Origin: Phlebotomus papatasi
Lineage: Eukaryota > Arthropoda > Insecta > Diptera > Psychodidae
Direction of reading: 5' to 3'
Assembly (NCBI RefSeq): GCF_024763615.1
Contig: NC_077222.1
Span: forward strand, 31,682,001-31,746,000
Length of the DNA: 64,000 nt
This document shows, one piece after another, positions 12,794 through 22,756 of this stretch. The notes under the pieces were generated by a model that was not told the origin of the DNA, did no database searches, and saw only the letters and a program-made list of their open reading frames with translations. Within the stretch, counting starts at the first letter, position 1; each line of letters opens with the position of its first letter. The translations under genes and the position numbers were made by a program.

Positions 12794-12976
12794 ATGACAT
12801 CCAGTTTAGCAGCCCACATCTGTCGATCCTTCGCCACTTCAAAGAGATGTTGGTCTTGTTACTTCAAGAAAAAATGGAATGAAACAACCAAGAACTGCGG
12901 TGATGATCTTGTACAGACCTTGATGGGAGGACTCAAGAAGAAGATTCGAGATTTCGCCAATCAAATACTTGAATAA
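12794..12976 (+). CDS. Candidate short CDS or 3' exon, unrecognised
   Basis: A 60-codon frame, GC-richer than its surroundings, ending in an amphipathic, lysine-rich tail (LKKKIRDFANQILE) with four cysteines upstream (HIC, KRC, SC, NC). The stop codon TAA is part of AATAAA, and a second AATAAA lies ~18 bp on, as expected at a transcript 3' end. A possible splice acceptor, CCATGACATCCAG, ends at ~12804, so the ATG at 12794 may lie in an intron and this may be a terminal exon. No upstream exon could be identified. A chance frame remains possible. Confidence 0.3.
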   Translation: MTSSLAAHICRSFATSKRCWSCYFKKKWNETTKNCGDDLVQTLMGGLKKKIRDFANQILE

Positions 12977-13047
12977 AAAAAACTAATATATCTAATAAAT
13001 CTACAATGAATTAAAGTTCCGAAAAATATTTTCTTTTTTTTAAATAT

Positions 13048-13478
13048 TAGGGTAAGTGTGTCAAATTTCGGCATAGTCGCATGCAAGCGACAAAGTCTCA
13101 AGTTTTAAATGTAATATTTTTAATAAAAATTGAATATTTTTGTTGCTCTTTTATAAGGAGTGTTGCTTGGAACCTGGCAGACAGTTTATCATCTTTAATT
13201 TCTCTGAAATCATTCTAAATACATTTTAAAATGAATAAAAATGTAGACATAGAATTGGTGGCCTATTTCGGCCACCTTCATTCTCATAGTTCCTTGCTCT
13301 TCCAGAATTCTTTCAATGTCTTTTTCAGATCATCTTGCTCATCGAAGCGACATTTTTTGTTATTTTTTCGCATTGTACAATCTCAAGAGTATGCAAAAAC
13401 TAAAAATTCATGGAAACTCGAGGAACAAAAAATACGGCCGAAATTGCAAGCTGGCCGGAATTTGGCACACTTACCCTA
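13048..13478. mobile_element. TA-GGGT MITE with GTGTGTCAAATT arms
   Basis: 431 bp with TA at both edges. The left end is TAGGGTAAGTGTGTCAAATT followed by TCGGC. The reverse complement of the right end is TAGGGTAAGTGTGCCAAATT followed by CCGGC. The interior contains a 111-codon frame (13231-13566) that runs past the right edge and resembles no known protein, so it is taken as chance. Confidence 0.8.
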
Positions 13479-15110
13479 TGTAGAATTTATTTTTAAAACA
13501 TTATTCTTGAGAATAATTTTATCGTGGACACGTTTTATTAATTTCAAAAAACTTAGTTGCAAATAGTTTTCCCAAAATAAAAGCTAAAGCATTTTCCTTT
13601 ATGCATTAGTCACGAACGAATAAATCCACAGATAAATTTTCAATAGGAGTTTCAAATTCATAAACTATTGTGAATAGTATCAAATGGTTTACATAGATAA
13701 TAGTTCAGAGTTTAGATAAATAAACATCAAAATCTCTAACGTAGACAGGATATCGTTGAGTCTTCTAGGGAAATATTTCATGTATTCGTCCTACGGAATG
13801 CTTGCATATCAATGTACAGAAAACAATTTTATCACTTTGAATTTACGCTAAAATGAGTTTGGCTGTGGTTGATTTATCAAATTGCATTGAGCGTGGGCAA
13901 CTTGGTGGATTTTCATTGGTTTCACTGTAAACCTTTAATTATTTCATTTTCGTTTATATCCGATCCATTTCCCCAACAGACATCATATTCTGTCCAGGTG
14001 AACTGGAATCTGTGGGTGAGCTTCCCACTGTTGGAAAAGTTAATCAGTGAAAATTGCGTGGGATAATTAAAGCGCGGTTTATGAGGTCCAGCTCTGGTTA
14101 CGTTAATAGAAGTTTTCAAATTATGTTAAATAGGGGAGAGATAAGCAGTTTCATACATGTATTACACGTGGTCTAAAAAATTTTGCTATTTATTTACGAG
14201 TCAACAATATCACTGACATCAGGGTTACGATTCCTAAAAATATTCATTTTGAAAAAGATTAAAAATAAAAAAATTATCTGCATTTATAACTGCCCCACCC
14301 TTCGTAATGTCCATAATTCACCCTCTAAAACTATCTAAAATTCTTCTGAATACTTAGTGGGCGGAGTTCTGAGAACATCTCCTAAATTGCTCTCTTATAT
14401 CAATTTGGAAATGGAACAACGTATAACAATATAGAGAATTGTGAGTGAATTTTCTTTCTCAAAAGTTTAGCCTCGTAAATTTCAGCATTAGTTCAAGTGC
14501 AATTTTCAAACTACCACAAAGTATTTTGCCAATAAATATACTTTAGTGGAAAATTGAAATGACTTCTGGTGGTTCACAGGTTTGAAAACATAAAACATTG
14601 ATTTATTTATTATTTTATTGGAAGATGAACTATTTTCAGACTAAACTTTTGCAATTGATTTTTTTCGAAATGGAATTCAATGAGAAAAGTTTATTGGTAT
14701 TTGATTTGATTTGAATGGGTCTTGTTTTAAAGCAATTTCATTTGCTGTTCTATTGGAAAATTTACACTAAAGCCTTATGGCCACCATATATTTTGAGAAA
14801 TTTACGTGAAAACTTTGGTTTTCAATAAAATTGTTTTAGATTTATCGGCGATTTGCCAGTGATTTCTATCAATAAGTTAAGTTTAGACGTAAAAAGCTAT
14901 CACAATTTGTAGAGGCCTTTAGAAAAGCCGCTCATTCATCGCCGTCTTAGCGTCAGCACCAAGCTTCAAGATAAAACTTTGAGAAAGTTTCTTAATTGGT
15001 TATGTGTTTTACTATTTCTTAAGGCGTTATGAAAAAAAGCAGATATATAAATATATATTTTCAAAATAATAATAACAAAATAGTTAATTTTCTTGCGTGT
15101 GTAGCAACAC
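13479..15110. other. Non-coding stretch with a fragment of repeat Z
   Basis: No gene recognised. At 14132 a TAGGGGAGAGATAAGCAGTT end is followed ~160 bp later by a weakly matching ACTGCCCCACCCTT, possibly a decayed TA-GGGG element. At 14935-14985 the words CGCCGTCTTAGCGTCAGCAC and AAGCTTC match repeat Z at 24680 and 46725. Confidence 0.4.
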
Positions 15111-15954
15111 TAGGGGAGACTGGGGCAAAAAGTCACAAATCGAAAATTTCAAAATTCAATATCTTCCAAGATAAATATGATAGCAGCTTACATTTTTTTC
15201 CATCCTCCATAGGTCTTCTTTAATGTCGTAAGTTTGTTAGAATTTGAACAAGGAATTTAGAAAATAAAAAATATCGAAATTTTTAGTCCTATTTTTGAAA
15301 TATTTTCCGTGCAGAAGATATCAATTATTATCTACTTATTTTAAATTTGATGCATTGGTGAATATTTCCCAAATTATCTGGATATTCTTTGAATACGAAT
15401 TCGCTATCTATTTTAGAATTTTACAAACATACTTTTCTCTAGAAATCCTTTTATTAAAAAGGACCACTTGGGGTAAAAAGTAACAAAAGCTATGGTGCAA
15501 GAAGTAACAAAAACCGAAACAATTTTTGACGTCCCACGGTGAAAAGAAACGTCAATGCTGGTGTCGCCGCTTGTTGTTTTTATTAGTCAAACGATTTGCA
15601 GTCTTTTGTGTGTTTTTTGTAAGATAGCTTAAAATGCGTTTTTTCGCTCAGATAGTGAAAACGGTGTTTTACAAAGGTGTAGAAGAATAAATTTCCAATG
15701 AAAATATGTCCTCTAGGTACTTTTATATACTTGCCTGATACTTTTTAGTAGATACTTTTTTACTCATGCCTGACCTTTTAGAAATTGGCTCGATAAATAT
15801 ATTTCCATACAAAATAGAAAAAAATGACTTTCACAAAGTTGTAGAGCGGTAAATTTCCTATAAAACTGTGCTAATTAGAAATTTCGGAGCTGATCGGGTA
15901 GCTTGTAAAAAAATAAAATATCAGTTTTGTGACTTTTTGCCCCAGTTTCCCCTA
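15111..15954. mobile_element. Inverted-repeat element, AAAAAGTCAC family, copy 2
   Basis: The better-preserved copy, with TA at both edges. The left end is TAGGGGAGACTGGGGCAAAA and the right end is its inverse (TTTTGCCCCAGTTTCCCCTA). It is collinear with 7097-7992 and 844 bp long. The short plus frames inside (15295-15483, 15868-16098) have no recognisable content. Confidence 0.85.
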
Positions 15955-16095
15955 CTGTTCTCAAATGCTTTTGTATTATCGACTTTTTTTGTGTTGATTT
16001 CTGTCTCGACTGTTTTCTCCAGTCCTCACTGTTTTCTGAATCCATCAAACAGTCCTAACAGGTACCAATACAAAGTACAGTCGATTATGCAGAAA

Positions 16096-16313
16096 TAGGG
16101 GTAAGCTCGCTACCTTCGGACGATTTATGCGTCGCACAAATCATTTCTTTCAATGTGTTATAAATTAATTTGGCCAATTAATTATACTTTAATGGCTAAT
16201 TCAATGCTTCAAATTTTAAAGAAAAGAGCTATAGGTGAAATCCATAAGGAACATAGAGAAAAAATTGAATTGTCCGAAGCTTGAGTCGTCCAAAGGTAGC
16301 GCGCTTTCCCCTA
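16096..16313. mobile_element. TA-GGGG MITE with CTACCTTCGGACG arms
   Basis: 218 bp with TA at both edges. The left end is TAGGGGTAAGCTCGCTACCT followed by TCGGACGA. The reverse complement of the right end is TAGGGGAAAGCGCGCTACCT followed by TTGGACGA. AT-rich interior, no coding capacity. Confidence 0.85.
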
Positions 16314-17568
16314 CTTGAGAACAGTACAATGCTAAAAAATGTTCATTTTTCATTGAAATAGCACCATAATTGTCGCTTTAATTCATCAAACATACTTTAA
16401 GCCGCAAAAAATGAATTTAAACTTTTCCGCGAATATTGATATAAATGTAATATCTGATTTTTATATATTTTTTCTGATAACTAAATTAGTACATTATGTA
16501 AATCCAGCAAAAATTCAATATATAAAAAAATACGTAACGTTACTTAAAATGCATAAAAGCATATAAAGCAATGTGTTGCAAAAATATGATGTTTTTAATT
16601 AATATATATTTTCATAAATATAACACTATTTTTTCCCTTTTGAGGTTTTCATATTTTCCAGCACTTTCAGCAGGTCAATTCAAAATCATCACCCGAAAAT
16701 TAAGCCAAGCGATAAATGTGTTTTGTGACAGGGAAGTCGTATGAATTAATTAACTAGGATTGTGCACAAAAATTAGGTCAAATGCGAAGTTTAACGTAAC
16801 TCCATTTGAGCATGATTTATGAAATTTTTGTAAAGCAATTCAAGCGTCAAGTGTTTCACCAGGAAATAGTTTTAAGTTGTGAGGAAGATAGAGCAAAACT
16901 TTGTGAAATTTCACAGCTTGTCCATAAAAATGCAAGACCTTTCATCACGAAACTTGCCACGTTGTGCTTATCATTGTAAAAACTTGAGTCACATATTAAA
17001 TAGCCACATTAATCATAGGACTTTTTGAAAGGAAAACGAAAATAAATCTAGAGCAATTTGAGCCGTCTTCGGATGCCTTTTTGCATTTTTTTAGTCATAA
17101 ATGTAGGGTAGAATGTACCCCTTGTAGCTGCTTTATGTTGTTTTAATATACTTAATTTTTATTCAATCTTGCAGAAGTGTTGTGTTTTTATTAATATATG
17201 CCACCAGTAGTATCCGATTAATTTTATTCTAAGGCAAAATTCAATTCCATTAATAGAATAAAATAAAATATAAAGACAAATAATAAATATGTTATTTTTA
17301 GATTTTATTTTTTGCTTTAGGAAAAAGAAAAAAAAATATTCACATGATCTGGCCGATGACGATACTCAAAGTCTGATAAACTTCCCCTTACTAATTCATA
17401 AATTTGGAAAATTTACTTAGAGTAAATCTGGTGAAATTCTGTTTAATAGGGCATATCATCACAATTTCTAGAAGAAGAATAGTGAATATTTGTAAAGTAA
17501 CAGGTTTTCTTAATAATTTTTAGTTTTTTTAGATATTAAAAAATAGTTGTGAAAAACCAGAGACACCC
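16314..17568. other. Non-coding AT-rich stretch
   Basis: No gene seen. A solitary TAGGGTAGAATGTACCCCTT at ~17103 looks like an unpaired TA-GGGT element end. Confidence 0.45.
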
Positions 17569-17760
17569 AAAATCCCGAAAGCCAAAAATCCTGAAAGCCA
17601 AAATCCCAAACGTTCAAAGGATGAAATTGTAAGATAATGTGTAGAACAATCTCCCAAGACACAGAAAATTTCCCTTTGCCTCCAACAAGTACAGGTGTAA
17701 TCGTGGAAGTATCTATGACAATTTTAGGAATTCGGGATTTTGGCTTTCGGGATTTTGACC
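17569..17760 (+). repeat. Inverted minisatellite element, CCCGAAAGCCAAAAT family, copy 1
   Basis: The left side carries tandem words of the type CCCGAAAGCCAAAAT. The right side carries the inverse (GGGATTTTGGCTTTCGGGAT). The unique core contains GGATGAAATTGTAAGATAAT, then GTGTAGAACAAT and ACAGAAAATTTCCCTTTGCC. The same core lies in reverse orientation inside 26196-26540. Confidence 0.7.
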
Positions 17761-18728
17761 GCGACCCATAATCTTACGTAATGAAGGTCTTCTGTGAATT
17801 TTACATATATTTCAATCTACTTAATTTGTTAATTTCCAAATGGTTATAAGGAGAGCTTTTACTTTATATTCTTTCATATTCCACTTAGAATCTATACGTT
17901 TTTTTCTTATTTAATGAAAGTTCAAACACCAGCCTGAGAATAAAACATAGATATATCTTAAAAGTCAGCTAAATCCCAGCCCAACTCCAACGACGACACC
18001 CTCGACGGTTACATTAAAATTAATTTGAGCATATATCCAACTATTACAATATGCTTTTAGCACTGTTCAAAAGTCTCGGGGGAAATTATTGCAAACTCCG
18101 TGCGATTCTGCTTATTTTCTGGGAAATACAATAGTCCTGTCTGAGCGCATATGGCTGATATGGCTATTCTTTGAGGGCTTTCAGACTGTGTTGAATATCA
18201 TAAGGGGAAAAAAATCTCACAATAGAAGATGTCGAAGATATATAAGAGACTTTGAAACTTTTATCCGTTGAGATTTAAGTCCATGAAGTATGTCCTTTAG
18301 ATGTTGCACAGAGGAAATCATCATTTTCACTCTTTTTCTCCTTCTTTTTTGTTGTTCATTTTTTCATCATTCAAGCACACTCCTTATGGGAATGGGAATG
18401 GACAATAACATCTCAGAAAGATCTGTAATAACTTAACAATTGACCGAGGAAATGGCAAAGAAAAACCATGACACGACATTCTCGATACGGATGGAGCCAA
18501 AAGTAGGTCAGAAGTTTGATGGACATAAAAGTTTTAAGTTTTTCTTTAAAGCTCAAGATGCATCATCCTCTTAATTGAATAAAATTTCTCAAGATACCGA
18601 AAGGAATTGAGTGCATTTTAGATGACACGCGAGCAGATATCAGGTTGTATTACCAGGGTGTTTAAGGGATTAAAGTAAATTAACAAATACGTACAAAGAA
18701 AAGTAAATTCAATTAGGAAGAATGCATG
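17761..18728. other. Non-coding stretch
   Basis: A 60-codon frame at 18089-18271 has no recognisable content. Nothing else was seen. Confidence 0.45.
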
Positions 18729-19224
18729 CACTGAGAAAAAAAGAGGCTACGATTAACTTATTTTCGTCATAACTTTAACATTTTTCGGGTGTAAAAATAT
18801 ATCAATATTTTTTCATGTTAATTTTACACCTTTTTAAGGATAAAATTAACATAAAAAGGGTAATTTTAACCCCAAATACGCCTAAAAAGCATAATATTTA
18901 CACCGATTTCGGATCAATACTGCAAGGTAAAATAAACATTTCCGGAGTGTTATTTTAACTTTTTCGGATTTCTAATAAATCCTAATAAAGTAATTAGTAA
19001 CTTTTTTCCTCATAACTTTGACACTTTTTACGTGTAAAAATATATCAACATTTTTTAATGTTAATTTTACACCTTTTTAAAGGTAAAATTAACATGAAAA
19101 AGGGTAACTTTAACCCATAATACACCTAAAAAAGGTAATATTTGCACCGATTTCGGATCAATAATGCAGGGTAAAATTAACATTTCCGGAATGTTATTTT
19201 AACTTTTTCGGATTTCTCTCAGTG
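18729..19224 (+). mobile_element. CACTGAG MITE, tandem dimer
   Basis: Outer ends are CACTGAG and CTCAGTG with a TG duplication on each side (18727-18728 and 19225-19226). Inside are two head-to-tail copies of the ~245-bp unit. The first runs to ~18973 and the second starts at ~18998; they share one pair of outer ends and have lost the internal ends at the junction. Landmarks repeated in both halves are TTAATTTTACACCTTTTTAA, ACCGATTTCGGATCAATA and AACTTTTTCGGATTTCT. Confidence 0.88.
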
Positions 19225-19591
19225 TGAATATCTTATTAGGTGATGACGATTATATTGGTCTTTTTTGTTTCCTTCAAATTCATTTTTACAGCGGAAATTA
19301 CGGTAAAAGAAAAAAAAGAATAAATGTAATTTTTGTCGCATATCAAGAGATTCAGAAGCACTGTCTGTAATTGAAGTTTGAGAGTGTTCAGTTTATCAAG
19401 CATATGCGAGAATAGATCCTTATTAATGGCTCACTGGGGGATTAGTTCAAATTAGGAAGCGATAAATAGTTCACATTTAAAATTTTGAATAAATTTAGGT
19501 TTATGCAATAAATTCTAAATAATTATTATGCTATTGGAATACACTGACAAAATAACGTCTGAATTCTCTGAATACCATTTAAAATTTAAAA

Positions 19592-19812
19592 CAGGGGAAA
19601 GTGGGACTACTTTGAGCTGTGGGATTACATTGATATCTGATTTTTTCGACTATTTTTAAATAAAGCTGGACATTACGATTATTTTATTTAAATCTACAAT
19701 TGTTTTGTCTATACAAATAACATTATTTTAATACCCAGTTTCCTTTATAAATATGCGAAAAATTCGTATAACAATGTGGCCCCACAGCTCAATGTAGCCC
19801 CACCTCCCTCTA
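19592..19812. mobile_element. GGGG MITE with TGAGCTGTGGG arms
   Basis: The left end is CAGGGGAAAGTGGGACTACT followed by TTGAGCTGTGGGATTACATTG. The reverse complement of the right end is TAGAGGGAGGTGGGGCTACA followed by TTGAGCTGTGGGGCCACATTG. Arms are ~40 bp with several mismatches, and the left TA has become CA. Older than its relatives, non-coding. Confidence 0.78.
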
Positions 19813-20075
19813 CTTCATTTTTGTTGATAGCGGAATCGATTTTTATAAAGAAAAAAAATAGACCCAAAAATTAGACTAATTTTTAGTTTCAAAATCTCTA
19901 AAGTAGTTTGCAAAAAATTGTCTTTATAAATAATTAACAAAATATAAATCATATTCAAAAATTATTGATATCGTTAGGGCTAATTTCAAGATAAGTTAAA
20001 AAATCATGTTTTAGAAGGGGTTGAAGGGGTTGGGGGTGATTTGGGTAAGTTACTTCGCTAGAGAATATTGGCTTG

Positions 20076-20196
20076 TGGGGGGGGGGTCACCGAAGACTAA
20101 AAGTCAATATCTCTTACGGCTTGAAAGCCAGGATGGAGAGAAGTTCAAAAGAATTTACATTTCGAAAACTGCTCTTTTAGAGTTCGAGCAGTTAAA
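20076..20196 (+). repeat. Dispersed repeat R, copy 3
   Basis: Starts with a run of ten G, then GTCACCGAAGACTAAAAGTC, and follows the same order of words as 1268-1395 and 3940-4063, ending GAGTTCGAGCAGTTAAAA. Confidence 0.5.
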
Positions 20197-20435
20197 AATC
20201 AATTTTATGCTATTTTTTTGACACACGTTTTTGTGACACTTGAAAAACCATTTTTGTTGCATTCTGATAGTCAGTTAGACGTGATTCTCTTATAATCACA
20301 CGTATTGTAATCCTCGGAATTTTTTCTAAGACTTCCAACCAATCGAGCTTACAGAAAATATTTCGGAAATAACCGATTTTGAAAAAGACCAACCGTCAAT
20401 TTGAAATCATATGTGGGAAGGTCCACTTTAAAAAT

Positions 20436-20535
20436 GCCTTTTTAAAGAAGATTTTCCCTATCCTCCTAGACAATAGCGTCAGAATTTCTTAAAAAGGCAA
20501 TTTTTGACGAAAATTGTTTCTAGTGTGTAGACATC
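20436..20535. mobile_element. Repeat S fragment (GTGTGTAGAC end)
   Basis: Contains CCTTTTTAAAGAAGATTTTC and the end TTTTTGACGAAAATTGTTTC followed by TAGTGTGTAGAC. Matches 49030-49155 and the arms of 20740-20868. Confidence 0.5.
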
Positions 20536-20739
20536 ATAAGACAAGGAAATTTGAATGAGAAATGCTCAAAATGCATTAAATCAAATTAAGGAATCACACC
20601 TATTGTAAGTAGTCTAGCTACTATTCTTCTTCTTATTCATCTTCTTCTTCTGCTTCTATTTTAATTTTAATAATTTTAAGCAATCACACCTATTTTAATC
20701 CTCAGATTTTCTCTAACTCCTTCAATCTGTCTTACGGCC

Positions 20740-20868
20740 TTTACAAACTGGAAGCAATTTTCGTCAAAAATCGCTTTTTATTAAGGAAATTGTTTGCACA
20801 GCTGTAGGTAAACATAAAAATTCTGTTAAAAAAGCAATTTTTAACGAAAATTGCTCCCAGTGTGTAGA
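20740..20868. mobile_element. Repeat S, short palindromic copy
   Basis: The left arm is CTGGAAGCAATTTTCGTCAA followed by AAATCGC. The right arm is the inverse, GCAATTTTTAACGAAAATTG followed by CTCCCAG and GTGTAGAG. Arms ~40 bp, loop ~45 bp. Confidence 0.65.
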
Positions 20869-21172
20869 GAGAGACCTTTAAAGTGTCTACACATTGTAGC
20901 TGATTTCATCAAAAATAATTTTAAAAATTGTTGTAAGAAAAATTTCTATATTTGAAGGAATTTTTAAACAAAAATGCGTCCACATTGTGTTTATTTTCCA
21001 TCAAAAATATTTGACAGATTGCAATCATTCCCAGGACTCTTGCTCTTAAAATTGGTTGTTTCACTGCTGGAAAAAGTGATAAAAGTATTTGTGGAAGTTC
21101 TATGGGATAGTATTTGTTGATTTTTTGTGGAAAATCTTTTAAATATAAAAAGGAAGAGTGTTTTTCTAGAGA

Positions 21173-21657
21173 TGTCGTACCTGTTAGAATCTAACCCAGA
21201 TTTGAAGGCAAGGAAGGAATATTTCGACGGCTCCATTCCATACTATTCTAAGTCGACTTAGCCTTTTATTACTCCGAAAGATATGTTGTTCCTGGGGACC
21301 GCGATCTGCAACTGGTGAAAATTTGGTGGTCATCCGACGTCCGGGTAACGACATATTTCATTTTTTTTTGATAAAAAAAATTACATAGGCAGGGTAGGGA
21401 ATCGCCAACTTCAAATGTCTCTCCTGAAATGTTGTCATTCTGAGATAGCATAGTATGGAATGGAAGCGTCGATTTCCTCTGATTTTTCTCTAGAAATTGC
21501 CGGAAGTTAATGCATCTGTGTATTCCTGAGTTGTTCTTTAATACAGTGGCTCTGTACTCCATGGATTACAACATGGATGGAAAAGAGGAAGTTAACGAAC
21601 TCTTTGGCATCTCTATATTGACTATTCGGAATTCAGGAACATAACCTCAAAACTGTC
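21173..21657 (+). pseudogene. Possible decayed coding fragment, unrecognised
   Basis: The composition is richer in GC than the flanks and several plus-strand frames look protein-like. They read MSYLLESNPDLKARKEYFDG from 21173, then ERYVVPGDRDLQLVKIWW near 21280, then MDGKEEVNELFGISILTI near 21572. They are separated by stops and shifts. Minus-strand frames of 81 and 97 codons overlap the same DNA. No family was recognised, so it could be a host pseudogene, a transposase relic or chance. Confidence 0.2.
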
Positions 21658-22117
21658 TTTATTTTCATATACATATTGCGGTTCATTCACAATTTGCTGT
21701 GGAAAAATGTTCTTTTTTCGCGATAATCTCAAAAACACTTTCAAAGAAAAAATCCCAGAAACTACCTGGAGAAGTGAATTTGTATTTGTAACCAGAAGCC
21801 TCTTACATTTTTGAAATATTTAATAATGTGTAGACAGCTTTACAGAACATCTTTTGAACATATTTGATTCTGAAAATTACCAGTAGTGACCAATTTAAAG
21901 TAAAATGTGAAAAAATCCGCTTGAAAACAATACAAATTGTATGAAAAATGCTTAAAACGAACCCATGGGCAATGAGAGAATCATATCTACCACAAGCAGA
22001 TTTGGTCTTATTGTTTGATTTGACAGAAGCAAAACAAAAACATCTGCTGATGTCTAATTTTGCTGTGGAAGTGCGTGTTTTTCTCCGAGATTTTCATGAA
22101 AAATGTTGTAATATCCC

Positions 22118-22202
22118 AATTGTGGAGCTCAGAGGCAAAATGACACATATCCTATGCTTTAGCCATAGAATATGTGTCATTTTGCCTCTGAGCTCCACAA
22201 TT
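22118..22202. repeat. Near-perfect hairpin, 39-bp arms, 7-bp loop
   Basis: The left arm 22118-22156 starts AATTGTGGAGCTCAGAGGCA. The right arm 22164-22202 is its reverse complement with a single mismatch (ATATCC against ATATTC). The loop is CTTTAGC. It lies ~550 bp upstream of the kinase start and has none of the end motifs of the MITEs nearby. Candidates are a small-RNA precursor, a template-switch inverted duplication or a sequencing artefact. Confidence 0.85.
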
Positions 22203-22479
22203 ATCTTGTGAATTTATTCAATGGAATCTCTGGATGGGTCAAATATTCCTGAGCGTCGCACAGTGTGACTCAAAACAGTTAGGAATTCTCAAAGTCGGTG
22301 GTCAATAATTTTGACAGATGCTTTTGCTCTCTGCGTCATCTGCTTTATGTCAAGAAGAACATTTACTAGACAAGACCGTATTTTTCCATATTTGAAAAAT
22401 CATATTAAATTTGCAATTCAATTTTGCTTGAACAAAATTATGCGAAAAATTAACCTTGCAAGATGAGTTTTATCAAGTG

Positions 22480-22515
22480 TATCAATTTTATTAAGTGTAT
22501 CAATTTTATTAAGTG
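22480..22515 (+). repeat. 18-bp tandem duplication
   Basis: Two exact head-to-tail copies of TATCAATTTTATTAAGTG, preceded by a partial third (TTTTATCAAGTG). They lie ~190 bp upstream of the kinase TATA box. Confidence 0.85.
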
Positions 22516-22665
22516 CTAAACAAATAAACAATCACTGTTCTTGATTTGCAATTTCTCTTGCTTAGTCACGTTAGCAAATGACTTGAATAAATAGTGATAA
22601 AACTGTCGTCGTGTCGGTATCACTGATATGATTAGTGGAATTTTTATCTCACTGCTTCCTTCTCT

Positions 22666-22708
22666 TATAAATAGCGTTGATGTTCTGAGGTCTCTTCTAC
22701 TATCAGTT
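22666..22708 (+). promoter_or_regulatory. Probable core promoter of the kinase gene
   Basis: TATAAATA at 22666-22673 and an arthropod-type initiator TCAGTT at 22703-22708. The A of the initiator is 39 bp from the first T of the TATA box, slightly longer than the usual ~30 bp. The 5' leader would be about 50 bases. The start codon follows in the context AAAACAATGAC, favourable for insects. Confidence 0.55.
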
Positions 22709-22756
22709 GAGCACTTTATCAAGTAACTTCGTTGTTAGTGAACATAAAAGAAAACA

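Noticed and set aside
13231..13566. 111-codon plus-strand frame
   Set aside because: It lies mostly inside the TA-GGGT MITE and runs across its right edge. No recognisable domain.
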